A stretch of DNA of 64,000 nt from Liolophura sinensis. Taxonomy: Eukaryota > Mollusca > Polyplacophora > Chitonida > Chitonidae. Below the pieces are notes generated by a model. It was not told where the DNA came from. It worked only from the letters and a program-made list of their open reading frames with translations, and did not search any database. Location: contig NC_088301.1 in NCBI RefSeq assembly GCF_032854445.1, positions 2,606,001-2,670,000 on the forward strand, read 5' to 3'. This document shows positions 1-12,500 of the stretch, piece by piece. How positions within the stretch are numbered: position 1 is the stretch's first letter; every line of letters begins with the position of its first letter. Both the position numbers and the translations under genes were made by a program.

Positions 1-360
1 CTTTCTCACTTTCATTGTAAATCGGGTAGCTAATTACATCTTAACCTGTATAGAAAAAGTTATCTTGTAATTCGCAGGTACAAAGGCGGGTGAAGTTTTA
101 AAATAGCACCAGCGGCTTTGCTGTTTTCAGAGGAGTTGAAGTTTGCTGTACAAACAAGCTAAGCCTAAAGATGTTTGATCAGTGTAAAATCATTTCGGCA
201 AACACTGTTTGTATGCGTCGTACTTGTGGACAGTAACAAGCCAAGTGTGAGGTTGTGGTTCTGCTTCAGAGAAGCACCCTCTTATTATAGTCTTGAGCTC
301 CGTTATAACCAAGCAAAGAAGAATGTGATGGACATAGAGGTATAGAGATTTACGAAGTTC

Positions 361-596
361 TTTGATTTATTTATTTATTTTTATTGGTGTTTTACGCATA
401 ACTTAAAAAATATTTCACTTATACGACGGAGACCAGCATTATGGTGGGAGGAAACCGGGCAGAATTCGGAGGAAAACTATGACCATTCGCAGGTTTCCTT
501 CAGATCTTCCCACGTATGACCAGAGAGGACGCCAGCATGAGACTTCAGCTCACATTTACTGCATTGGTGAGAAATTGCTGGGCCCTAATTCCATTG
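361..596 (-). repeat. tRNA-derived SINE, family A (old copy)
   Basis: A TTTATTTATTT tail is followed by the family hallmarks ATTGGTGTTTTACGC, ATTTCACTTATACGACGG, CAGCATTATGGTGGGAGGAA and CAGCATGAG. On the minus strand these read as tRNA-like head, body and AAATAAAT tail. The tRNA-like head end is eroded. The 80-codon frame at 479-721 lies mostly in it and is not a gene. Confidence 0.75.
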
Positions 597-2502
597 AATG
601 TTACTACATGATGGGTTTATACAGGCACCAACAGCCTCGTTCTTGGCAGAGCATTTGTAGTCAGTCATCTAAACAAATCAAGGCTTTGGATATTCGTCCT
701 GATAAACACAAATTGTTCTAGCAAAGGTTACATAGCCCTTCTGAAAATTTCCGGCGTGTTTTTTTTTTTTTTTAATCAGTAGCATTTCATACGTGCCAGA
801 GTCAAGCCTTAATAGCTTTCTCCGCAGTACAATGCATCCAAGACAGAACCATGGGAAACAACGCCGTGAATAGTTTGACCTTAATTCTCCTAAGGCAGCT
901 GTATACAAGGAAACCTCAAATTACTTGTAGCTCCGATCTGTGATGCTCCTAACTGCACTGTTGTCATATCATTGGTTGATAAATGGGATGATAAAGCAAC
1001 ATTTGAGCAATTCATCTAAAAAATTGCAATTAATGGCACTGCACTGTTTTACCCGATTCGAACTATATCAAGGCGCTAAAGGATGTACAAGTTGCTACCA
1101 TTAAAAATTTAAACAAACGTTAAAGCAAACCGTTTACGTGTGGCCATTTGCCAGCTATCACATTGTAGTCCTCACTCTGGTTTTAGGCTTATCACTGTTG
1201 TCATTTATATTATAAGACACTTTATTTCAGCCTTTATTTCCAGTTCTATATATTTTTTCACGACTTCATTGCTTTGGCAGCTTGAGCCCTGCACATTGGC
1301 ACGCAGTCCAAATGCACTAACACTGTCCTCCGTGGATTCCTATTACACCAAACCTCAGATTATTATGGTCGTTCTTTATTTCGACATTATTGAGCGCTCA
1401 CACCTACGCAATTTCTGCGAGGAAAACTGGTTCTTTTGCAGATATGTCTTGTCTGGAAACTACTGATGTATGAGCAGCTCGCCGTGCCAAGTCTGCGAAA
1501 CGGGCATCCGGCTGACAGCAGTCATCCTCCAGCTTATTCACCTGCAGGAGACGTCGTCAAACGTCGTATTTGAAGTTGGCTTGGAATTATTTTAGTTCAT
1601 CCAAATTTGAGTAAATGGCCACAAAAACGTAAATTTAAAAATTGGGACAACACACATTAAATATACACGGGCTTGACCCAAGGCTCATGATAACATCATG
1701 TAAAAAAAGGCATTTGTATAGACATAATACAAAGTCCATAATCACTTATAAGTGATCAAAGTATGTTGACATCCTATAGTGTACACACCGTCTGTCAAAA
1801 AGTTCCTGATAACATGCAGTGAACGAAGTATGTGAGCATGCCACACGCATCTGACGGCAAAATTCTTGAATCTATAGGAGACGAAACAGATATCCATATA
1901 CCAGCCGGATCAGCAATCGCACGATGAATTTCCAAACCCACGTTCAACACACCCCACTAAAGAACAAAGAAATTACGAAGGATTCAGGCAAACAGAATCA
2001 GTCAACCGTTTGCAGTGAAGGTGGAAAAAGCAAGTATATTATAAGCTTCAGCACGCAACCACACTACACGCGCCTGACGTACATGTATTTTATGTGTGCG
2101 TTCTTCTTGTTTTACCTCGTACTTAGCCATTTTTCCGTCATCTCCAGCGACAAAGCTCATAAAGCTTGACTATACCCAGAGTGCATTGATCGTGCTGGCT
2201 ACAGACACAATATCCATGTTAAACGATTGATCACCATTGCGAGTTATGGTCAAATGTGTAATAGATCATGTCTGTTAAATCCTGAAGGAAACAGAGATAG
2301 TACTTTGTGAAACTACAAAACATACTGGAGAAAGCAGGCTAAGTAAATATTGACTAACGATATTGGAATTGATAATCCAGCAGTGTATATAGCTCGTATA
2401 TATAATACAATTAAAGACGTACAGCACAGAGAGTAAAACCAGAGCATCGACGACAGTGTGATAGCTGGCAACCGGGATGAAAATACCGCCTCTTATCAAT
2501 TT

Positions 2503-2610
2503 ACCTCGGTCAGGGTTTTATTCTAACTATTTATGTAAATGCATAAATAGTAGCAAATTACTCGTTCCCTAGCACGATGGCTTAAGCAGAATTAGGTCAA
2601 AAAAGGCAGT
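2503..2610. repeat. Dispersed repeat, copy 1
   Basis: GGTTTTATTCTAACT followed by a TGTAAA...TAAATAGTA core and an ATGGCTTAAGCAGAA block matches 8356-8460 by eye over about 100 bp, with scattered substitutions. The type of element is unknown. Confidence 0.5.
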
Positions 2611-3684
2611 GATGTTAACTGCAAATTATTAGACTTTACTGGTCCAGAATTACTAGAAATGCTGTGTTGTCATCACATTTAACATACACTCACATCTGCA
2701 TTGGTTTTGGCATTGCGTAGTTCAGGTTGACAGATGTGATTGCTGTTAAGTTATGGACGACATATAAGAACGCACAGTATGTCGTCGTCACAACCATCGC
2801 TTTGTGCTGTCACACTATGACCACAAAACAATTAACCTTTGGATAAGATGTTGGTCAGTGATTATTTTAATACTGAAACATACTCATGGGCAATATATAT
2901 GGACTTGATAATGAAATATAAAATACATGTACATAAATATAAAACAGATATAGAATCTTTTTGATTCCTATACTTCAACGGAAAACATCTCATACCGGTA
3001 CATAGCTCCCACTATTGGGGTGTAATAATTTGTATGCACAATGACATTTGGTAAATATACCACAAATATCATAAAAATATCTGGTTAGAATTAAACATTT
3101 CATTTACCGTTGAATATTGAACCATATTACATCACGTGTACAGACGGCCAATTTTCGACCGAAAATGGACAGTTTTATCATAGAATCGTTACTTCGGAGA
3201 ACAACCAGGACAGTGTGTCCGACAACATTGAAAATTAACAGTTCATCAGAGCCTGTTGACCGTCAACGTCTCGTGGTATTGTCAGCTTATATCACGCCAC
3301 CAGAGTCGTGCATTCGCATTCGATCTGTTCTATTTGAACATAGGTCCATTTTTCCTCTGATCTGTGATCTCTGAGTCACGCTAACGTATTCATTTTGCAC
3401 TAGGCTACACATGGTCATCCTCGCATCAAAACTGCTTGAAGCAACTTGGCACAGTGGAGCTGTCCCATCTTAAATCTGGTTTATGTTCCTACAAATAAGT
3501 GGGTGACTACAATATTTGTGGTTTTAAACCCATCCTCAATACGTCCACAACTATTCAGCCACCAGAGTGTGTATGGATGGAAAATGATTTCCCAGCACCG
3601 GTTATTGTCTGGTCACAATTGTTTTAGTCACAAACAAACAGACAAGATCTAGTATTGTTTCTGTAGAGCCTTATAATCCAACAA

Positions 3685-4131
3685 TCATACCTCCTCATCC
3701 GGAATCCTTTCTAGATGAACACCATTAGGTCTACCTTGGTTCTGTGCCAGCACCTGTGACGGCGGGAGGCTTGGACCCGGGGCAGTTGCACCCGGGGCAG
3801 AACTTCCGGTTTTCTCCTGCACCCGCTGCATCATTTGTTGCTGCATCTGCTTCTTTTGGTACATGGCGGAATTGCGCTGGAGGTACTCGTCGTAATAATC
3901 CACTTCCTGACCTTCCCTCTTAGACCGCTTAATCTGGGTAGCGATCAGCACCATCAGCGCAGTGGCGTAGAACATGATCACGACGACCACGTACAGCAGT
4001 TCGTTTAGTTCATTATCCTGGTATTTGCCTTGTGTCTTAAAGTAGATAAGCGTACCATTCTTAATGTTAAGCAGCCTGTCAGCCACGTAGATTTCCACAG
4101 TATTATTATTGGGAGTGTTTAAGCTCACCAT
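3685..4131 (-). CDS. KCNE-like single-pass membrane protein (paralogue 1)
   Basis: This intronless 148-residue frame starts at the ATG at 4131 (good context, GACATGG) and stops with TGA at 3685-3687. The N-terminus of about 45 residues has sequons at N9 (NNT) and N25 (NGT). A single transmembrane helix (about 46-67, VVVVIMFYATALMVLIAT) is followed at once by the basic IKRSKREG and then DYYDEYL. In known KCNE proteins the same order is seen: glycosylated extracellular N-terminus, one helix with an FYG-like core, then a (K)SKRxE...DPYxxYI segment. KCNE coding regions are also typically intronless. The tail is Q/M-rich (residues about 91-105, possible coiled coil), then proline-rich, ending DEEV. 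By family analogy it would sit in the plasma membrane and modulate voltage-gated K+ channels. It resembles the genes at 13656 and 16560. The KCNE assignment is inference from pattern; an unrelated type I membrane protein is possible. Confidence 0.72.
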   Translation of the reverse strand: MVSLNTPNNNTVEIYVADRLLNIKNGTLIYFKTQGKYQDNELNELLYVVVVIMFYATALMVLIATQIKRSKREGQEVDYYDEYLQRNSAMYQKKQMQQQMMQRVQEKTGSSAPGATAPGPSLPPSQVLAQNQGRPNGVHLERIPDEEV

Positions 4132-4268
4132 GTCGCCTGGCTAATGGGTATAACTGTCGCAGGTCTACCTAAGATATCGTTCCAATCATCTGATGGGATC
4201 AGAGTTCCAACCTTCGGCAATCCCGAGTCGCAAGACTGTCTCGGCACATGCCCCTGATCTTCCAGGAT

Positions 4269-4276
4269 TTTATATA
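4269..4276 (-). promoter_or_regulatory. TATA box upstream of KCNE-like paralogue 1
   Basis: On the minus strand the sequence reads TATATAAA. It lies about 140 bp before the ATG at 4131. A start site about 30 bp downstream would give an untranslated leader of roughly 110 bases, which fits an intronless gene. No other element was recognised with it. Confidence 0.45.
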
Positions 4277-5879
4277 GCTTAGCCGTGTCGCCTGGACACG
4301 ATCATGTGCTTATAACAAACACGTGGCTTATGTCACATATGTTGCCGTCAGTCCACCTGACAGCGACAGTAACATATCAGCAAACCGAAAACCATATCAC
4401 ATAACAACGAGATGCTGAACTACCTGGTGGTATACCGCCGTTCTGACAGGTGCAGCCCACGGGCACAGAGCCATCTGCTGTGTTCTGTAGTATAGTGTAT
4501 CATCTATCCATTAATCCGTGGTCGTTTTGACGATGATCACGACCACGAGTTCGTCAGGTTCACAGAACTTGTCTTATTTAACTAGAACACTAATTCATCC
4601 CAAGCACCCTTCGGACTCATCAGTTTAGAAAGAGATGTGGCAATGGAAAACGCGACGGTCTTTGCGCGAGATTGAACGCAGCCGTGAAACTTGCACAAAT
4701 TACAGGATATTTCCAGCTCGATCCGCCTGTATACGCATCACTATGCCGTTCCGTTTGCTCGTAATCACAAAACTGAGGCTGGCGGCCTGCTGGTATCCAG
4801 GCTGGCTGGCCGTCTAAAAATCAATATCCCCTGTTGGAGGGGTTGTCGATGAAGCCATGCTCAGATATGCGTTCACGTTGTTAAAACACTTTTCTTACAA
4901 TGCCTCGTCATTGCTGGCACATTTACGGTTCGTGTAATGCCACGGTTCATCTATACGTCGAAATTATATGTTTATTCGGTCCCAGGCCGCACCGCAGAGT
5001 TATTTACAGGTGGATATGCCAGTTGAGTCCTGCAGCAAAACATGTGTACAAATCGAGTGAATTGAGAAGGAGGGAGGGCGAATCATTCACGGAATGACGT
5101 ATAGAAGAACAAAAGGGGAGTAATTTATGGCTATAGCCAGACCGGTATCAGGGGGCAGCTTTGAGGCTTAATTAAATACTAAATAATCATAATTACCTCT
5201 CCATGGCAAAGAGCCAATACCTCATGCCGGTAGCAATTTGCGAGGGATTATTTTGCGGGGATATATAACAGAACCAGTGCGTTGTAATTGATGGCTGCAG
5301 CTTAGTGCCAGATGAACTCTATGTCTGTCTAATAGTAAACGCTAATCATACAGGAAACTCAGTGTATCAATACATCTCAGCCGTATCGCTACAAATATTA
5401 ATATATAAACACTGATAAATCATCACAACTGAGAAATACTGTGCCGGCAAATGCAACAGAAAATAACTTCCTTATTGATGACAAAAGGTAATACCTGACC
5501 AGCCTTGTTGCCGGAGGCTATTCTAGAAACACAACCTCCTTTGACTGGCTAATTGTAGTATTTATGAATGGAATCCATTTTGTAAACAACACGCTCATGC
5601 CTTCGCATTCATGGCATTTACTATTAATATGGCATTCTATTTCTCGCGCGATTTGTATTTTTAATTATTATTTGTTGGTTTAGTTGAATTCTTCGTTTAA
5701 TCATTGACAATTAGTAACAAAGACAATTCTTGGGTTGATGGGCTTTTTCTTTCGGAGAACAAAACTATGACATCAATACTGATAAATGTATTGAATACAA
5801 AGGGGTTGTCGATTATTATATAGGCCTACTTATACTGTGCACATTACGATAATATTTAAGATGTATTTGTATGAATATA

Positions 5880-5985
5880 CGTACATGTACATACATATGT
5901 GTGTGCCTGTGTGTTTGCGGGTGTGTATGTATATGTATGTATATGTATGTGTGTATGTGTGGGTAGATATATTTATATATAACCG
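5880..5985. repeat. TATG/TGTG microsatellite
   Basis: Impure runs of GTAC/ACAT, GTGTGT and TATGTATATGTATG blocks extend over about 100 bp, ending in ATATATTTATATAT. Confidence 0.7.
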
Positions 5986-6849
5986 TGCGGATACAAGAGG
6001 TTTAGGTACAGAGAGGTATTGAGATGTTCTTCCTTTTCTACTTTCTTTCTGGTGAATAAATCAAATCAAATCAAAATCAAAAAAGCGTATAACATCCAGT
6101 ATTTCTTTACCTTAACCAAGGCCTTCAGTTAATCTTAAAAATACTTGAAGGTTACGAAGAACTCTATGCAAGTTTATAGGCTTACATAAAGTTAATAATG
6201 TTATAAAGTTTGTTGGAGGAGATCAGCGGAGTCATGAAAACCATCTGTGAGTTTTCCGACTAACCAAGTGAGTTATCAATATAACCAGATGAGTTTCATG
6301 ACTCAGTTGATCTGGTCACATGATTCTGTGCTGAATTAACTCATTTGTATAACAGTTGAACAATACTGTTCATCAAGATGAGCCACTTGGGCTCATAAAC
6401 ACGTACATTATTTTTGTAATTATTTAGTAGAAAAGACTGCAGAATACACACCAAAACCAGATCAGCGACCACAGCGTGGTGCTTGGCAAATGTTCACGCG
6501 GTGAAATACGTCCCAGTCGACATGAATACACAAGTCCATACTTGTGCTCTGCGAATGGTCATCTTGCCAGTTGAATTATTCAGATAGTGTTATACACGCT
6601 AAACAGACAGGTAATAGATTTAACCCAAAACCATAGATGCAAACGCAAGTTACAAAAACTTTGTTTATCCAGAAACAGTAAATTGAAAACAATTTGTATA
6701 TGTCTAAACTCGATAATCCCTAATGGTATGAGACATATGAATATGAAGTGAAAAAAGGTCAATGCATAAAGAACTGAAATCGTGATTCTCTTTACGGTAT
6801 TTAATACGCTCACGAAGCATCAGCGGTGAAACATCTACCATCCGTCATT

Positions 6850-7290
6850 GTGCTTTATATGCATATCAGACTTCAGGTCAATACATACAACACTTTTTAA
6901 GATACCAACCTTACATTTTGTTTAACAGTGATTCTAATACATAACACATTGAGTCAAGAATTCAGTAATTTACACTACTTAATATGTACACACCGAAACA
7001 ACGACGGAATATCCCTCTCGTGCTGATCTGCTCTACTTGTATGCAATCTCTGACGTCAGTACATGTAGTGCTTTTCGAGAAAGTACTCTTAACACTTCGT
7101 TTAACATTGATTCTTATACACAATACATTACCTCAGGATTTCAGTAATTTACAGTACTTAATATGCATCTATCCAATCAGGGATTAAATATCCCTCTCGT
7201 GCTATTGTGCTCTACATGTGTGCTAACCCTAAGCTCAATACCTGCAGTACTTTTTAACACCCCTACCATTTTCTTTAACATTGCTGTCTG
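6850..7290. repeat. Degenerate tandem repeat, about 179-bp unit
   Basis: CAGTAATTTACACTACTTAA at 6963 recurs at 7142 with one change, so the period is 179 bp. Within each unit TCCCTCTCGTGCT, GCTCTAC, a TCAATAC/TCAGTAC block and a TTTAACATTG or TTTAACAGTG block recur in order. Two units are clear and a partial third precedes them at about 6850. No coding sequence is seen. Confidence 0.7.
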
Positions 7291-8175
7291 TATTATTGGA
7301 AACCTCTACTTTATACAGGCGAATTAAAAATGATTAAATTGTGAAACTAGGGCGTCATGTTTTGAATTGAGAAAGACACCTATGATGAAGTATGTTGGCG
7401 AGGGACGAACTGTACATATTTTGCTGTTATGAAACAACCGTTTAACTTTCAGAACAATCCACAACATCGTTATGAAGAATAATGCACGAAGAACAGTTTA
7501 CCCAGCTGAACATAAAATGGTTCTAGTGGAAATATTAAGTGTTGCATTTGAGAGAAAGCCAATATCAGTGCTCTCCTCGTACTTCTGCTGCTGTACAACC
7601 TTGTTTTATCTGGTCAATGCGCTGGTGGCGCTTTGTTGTAAAATACGAATGCTTTTGAAAACCAGTCTGTGAAATAAAACACTTTTAAATGCAAATTAGT
7701 CGCATGCTTTCCACTGGTCTGAATACAACCGTCGTATAAAACGGACCTCCCTATACTAATTGCCCGCCATAACGGACATTCTAGTTATAATCGCAAAGCC
7801 AGATTCCAAAACACGTTCAACACAAATTACAGGAGGACTAATGATCAATACAAAGTAAGAAATGGGGAAAAGGGTCAGGAAGACAAAAGCAGAAAACACT
7901 TTTCAATGATGTCACAAAGATTCAAAGGGTGTTTTCGGCGCTAAAATTCAACCACTCTCCAAACTGTGTACGATGCTATTTTGTAAGTTGTTGTTCATCA
8001 AGACTATGTACTATGATTTTTATTGCAACTGTTCATACGTCTTACATGATGATTTTATTCAGCACGATGCGTATAAGTTTGTTAGCTCTGGGTAGCGGAG
8101 TTGGTCACCAATATCAGATAGAACACTACAGATTCTGGACACTCATACCTTATTTACTCATATGAGAATATATAT

Positions 8176-8460
8176 ACACAGTGTCAAAAAAGAAACTTAT
8201 AGGGTTAACGTTTTTGATGGCATATCTTTGACACCCTGATTTCAGAAGTTATACCTTGTGGGGTTGATTGTAATTATTACATAGAACAGAGCAGCCACGG
8301 CAGTGGTTGCTCGCAAATGGTAACATGTAACCGATCAAACCCAGCGTCGTGTTAGTTTATCTCAGTTGGGGTTTTATTCTAACTGCTAATGTAAAGGCTT
8401 AAATAGTACCAATCCACTTGCCCCAAAAGCCATGGCTCAAGCAGAAGTGGGTAAAACTGC
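8176..8460. repeat. Transposon-like dispersed repeat, copy 2
   Basis: The segment opens with CAGTGTCAAAAAAGAAACTT. From 8356 it matches 2503-2610 (GGGTTTTATTCTAACT, then an ATGGCTCAAGCAGAA block). Neither terminal inverted repeats nor a transposase frame are visible, so the class is unknown. Confidence 0.4.
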
Positions 8461-8599
8461 TACATCTAACATACACCACAAAGCAAGATATGCACACACA
8501 ATATGCAAAACCCTTCAGTTTCTTGCTATTCAAAGATGGCCAATTCTCCAAGTTAATCTTGAAACAATGTCCCTTACAGTATATGGTGTCAAATTAACG

Positions 8600-9120
8600 T
8601 TTAATCAAGAATTATCGATATCGTTGAATGTGTTATCGCTATAGATATTTATACAGATAAATAATTACCGACACAGATAATTTATTTATCGATACCGGTA
8701 AATGATTTATTGCTATCCATCAATGATTTATTGACATTACTAATTTATTTATCGATATAAATAAATAAATTATCGATATGGAGAACTGGCATGGATTTAT
8801 TGGTATCAATTTATCAATATCGATAAATGATGTATCGATATGGGTAAATGAATTATCGATGTCAATAAATGAATTATTAATAAATAGGGTTTGGGTTTGG
8901 ATTCAGTGGAAGTGACTGGAAGAACATGTCTTTATTTAAAATGGCCAAAGTACATGTAGCATGCTCAAACCACAGAGTAGCAGCTGAAGTAGTTGTGTAA
9001 TGGAAATAGTAATATTTATCATTTATCGATACCAATAATTTATTTATTGATATTGATAATTCATTTAGTATTATCGATAATTTATTTATTGATATCGATA
9101 AATCATTTATCGATGCATAA
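8600..9120. repeat. TATCGATA / ATTTATCGAT palindrome island
   Basis: The core ATCGAT recurs about every 16-40 bp, usually extended to TATCGATA and flanked by AATAAATT or AATTTATT. It forms two blocks (about 8610-8880 and 9015-9120) separated by unrelated DNA. Because the unit is palindromic, both strands give similar peptide-like repeats (NxLSIxIN), which explains the short frames there. Confidence 0.75.
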
Positions 9121-9370
9121 GCAAGATGTACATGTACATGTATCATCTGGACGGTATTTTGTTTCCTTTAAGCCTAGTTACGGTTGATACATTTCGCTCT
9201 GAGTCAATCCCACATATGCCATATTTGTATAACAGATCATCATTACACCGTCTGGTAAATGAGAAGGGTTAATCTAGATAAAGATTACCCCTTAACAGCT
9301 CCTGCAGAGAATTGTGTTCATGCATATGAGAACAGATACAGGTCTTCAAAAAAGAAAGCGACAATTTGTA

Positions 9371-9540
9371 CCCAAGGCCGAGGCCGAAGCCTCAGCAACC
9401 TCTAACCATTCAGTGTGGTCGCTCTGATTTCCCATCCAACTCACGCACGGTTCTGGCTCGAGGTCGTACGCGGGGAAGTCTCCCAACAACCTTTTTTCAC
9501 TCACACCAAAATGCTGACCGCCGTCACTTATTCTTTGGTA
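9371..9540 (+). repeat. tRNA-derived SINE, family A (decayed)
   Basis: GTCGCTCTGATTTCCCATCC, GGGGAAGTCTCCCAACAACC and AATGCTGACCGCCGTC align in order with head, middle and tail blocks of intact family A copies, with small deletions. The AAATAAAT tail is lost. Confidence 0.55.
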
Positions 9541-12500
9541 CGACATAAAAGACAAGAAGACACAGTATATGTACACATACCCAATGACACCTTGCCATCA
9601 TATGATAAGTACGACGTTTCATCCCCAGCATACATACATACATATCAAATAAAGTTTAATACCAAGAAATTTGATTTCAATTACGTAATTGAATTACGTG
9701 CACAATACTTGTTGCAACTTAACCAACAGGAAGTGTTGCAGCACATGCAAACGAACATGAACATGATGTGTCAGCGATTCTGTGTTATCAACAACACTCT
9801 AGGGTTTTATAAAACATGTTTTCCAAATTTGGGCATACTCAGTATATGTCTTGATCACATAAGTCATTTGTATAGAGTTTGGAGTCTTTAGCTCTCTGCT
9901 TGAGGCTTTGTGACTAACCGAGATTCTGTGATGGAGGAAAGTTGACTCTTACAACACTAAGGCATTCTCCCAATGGTGCCCGAATCAGTCTGCATAGTAA
10001 TGTGATCATTAACCCTGGGTACCCACTGGTGCAATGCATTGCCCTCTTATCACACAGTGTCGACCAGGAGGAGCAGTATGATCATAAGAACATGATCTTC
10101 GGGTGAGAAAAGCCTGTGTCGATTTTACTCGTACTACAAACTCTGTTTATCTAAGCTGTAAGTCCAACATTCGAACACAACTAAATCATAAGCATTCGAA
10201 GTGGATAACTGACCTATTAACACAAAAACCTAACACACGACTTCCCGAAAGAATATATGAGAAATAATACATAAATAGCAAATAAAGCTGGCAACATGTA
10301 AGACAGAAGCAGTCAACGTTTTCACAAATGTTGGACAGACAGTTGGCATTCTAGATATGACAATCAATTCAAATTTGAAACCCTAGTCTATGAATAATTT
10401 CCGGGTCGAATACAAAATATTTATGATATTTCGGTCAGGCTTTGATTGCAACTGTTCAGATATCATCCATGTGGGTGAAGTAAACACGAATGCTTATATA
10501 TCCCCTACGTTCGGGTTAAGCTGAATTAAAAACAACTTTCACTCATACTTCCAGATGCCAGGATGTATGCATCTGTCGTGGTCATCACTCACTCAACATA
10601 TTGTAAGTTGCATCAGATCGCTTCGAGCTATTGATCACTCACGGGAAGTAACTCGTGTACTATGTTGCAGCTTTTAAAATTATATTTACATCCCTTGTTA
10701 ACCCACTTTGCACTTGTCACGCCAAAAACAGACAGAACTTACAGCTGGGTGTTTTTTGAACCATAGCTATATTTCCTCTACTAAGTTTTAAACGAATTAA
10801 AGAGAACTTAAAAAAAAAATTGAAATTATTTTTCGCACTCCTTTATGCTTAGTTTTTCCATTAGCACATATTTTAGCTGTTTTAGCCAGATTTACCAATT
10901 TTACCAGTACGCACTAAATATTGAACAGATATTGCTTGCATTTGTCAGGGATATGACAGCATGTCCTCGAAAAGGGAAAGTGAACTGAGGATCTCTAGCC
11001 CAAGGGTGAAATTCTCCTGATATCTCATTCCTACAAGATCTGTGTTCTTATTATATTCATAAACCAGTTGACATTTAAATCTAACATGTACATGTCACTC
11101 GGTTAGCAAGGTGTTGCCTCACTGGATTAAAACTAGCAGCTTAATCCTCAAGAGGATAAATTACTAACGCAGTCTTACAAGTGTCCCTTATTTACACATT
11201 CACAGAAAAAGTCGTATGCTTCAATGTTCCTGAAGTAACAGACAAAAAACAGAGGAGGGGAGATAACTAGTTTAAAAGTTATGTCCAGTGGGACATCGCT
11301 AGGAATGAATCACTTCTTGCCGGATATCAAGTTTTGCAGATTCCAATTAACCAGCCCAAACCAAAAATCACACGATGAGGTATCGTAATAAACTGTGTCT
11401 AACGTGGACATATCGCCTTTGAGGGATCCACCTCCATGCATGTGCACACTGAACGATGGGAGAACATATTTTGCTAATGATCTACTCTGGTTCTTTTAGA
11501 AACTTAACTTAAAACTACCCTATTTCTTCAACCTTTTCAACCGCCTCTGTAATCAATACTTTAAAACATTCTGAGAGATCTATAAGGTGTAGAGATATAA
11601 TGAGCACAGTTTTATGAAACTTCCCTATTTAATAACACAAACAAATTCTTATAGCATAATTTTCTCAATAATTTTATGCAATAATTTCAGTGATAAAAGT
11701 GTTCTAGTAGTTGAAAAGGTTGGAGATTTACAATGTGGCTTTGCAGATGTTTAAAAACTTCTGCAATGTACGATTCAGCTGGACTGAAATGGCCTAAAAA
11801 CAAAATCTTCCTTAGGATATTACGTGAACATTTTCATACTATGACGGCGGATTAAGGCAATTTGTTTATTGTGTCGTCAACAGGATTATTACGTCTCAGG
11901 CTAACATGATGAAAATTCCACGATTTCTGCTCCTAATGCCTTACAGAATAAATTAATTGCTGACATTGTAAGTAAGTACATTACTAGATTTGCATAAAGC
12001 TTTCGATATTGTTGTAGTTTTCCCCAATATTCCGTTTCAAGAATTTCAACAATACGCCATCGGGGATGAATACGTCCATTCTATAAAGACGTATACTTAT
12101 GATCTCAAACTGACTAGAAATCACATTAAAATATCTTGTCCTTTGCCATTTCAGTAACCTAATATATTTCCTTGTACATTTTTATACAAATTTACGTTTG
12201 TATATTTTTTATTATTTTTTTTATTATAATAAAAATTTCAGTTTTATGGGTGGAGGTATCCGCAGAGATCGTTTTCCTTGTGCATAATGAACATTTCACG
12301 CACAATCCTTTCTGTCAGGGACACTTTATGTAGATACTCTGTGAGAAGGTGACTATGTATATGTAATACTGTTATTCTTTATCAGATCCCCCTATGTGGC
12401 GACAAACGCAATCAGAATAATAAATACAGATGCAGACATGATTTACCTTAATCTGTATAAGTAAGATGTCCATTTATTTTCCAGGATGATGATCAATGTT

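Larger units (their letters stand above)
1..3684. other. Intergenic DNA, no gene recognised
   Basis: This stretch has only short open frames with stop-rich, low-complexity translations, including a 108-codon frame at 1140-1466 with no recognisable domain. It contains an old SINE copy near 361-596 and a segment at about 2503-2610 that recurs near 8356-8460. I see no exon with a convincing splice structure. Its far end is presumably the 3' flank of the minus-strand gene ending at 3685. Confidence 0.6.

Noticed and set aside
1140-1466. 108-codon plus frame
   Set aside because: Hydrophobic, AT-driven composition, no initiation context, no family resemblance and nothing around it to support transcription.
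9415-9891. 158-codon open frame on the plus strand
   Set aside because: The first third is a decayed SINE and the rest is low-complexity with no domain, splice or conservation signal visible.
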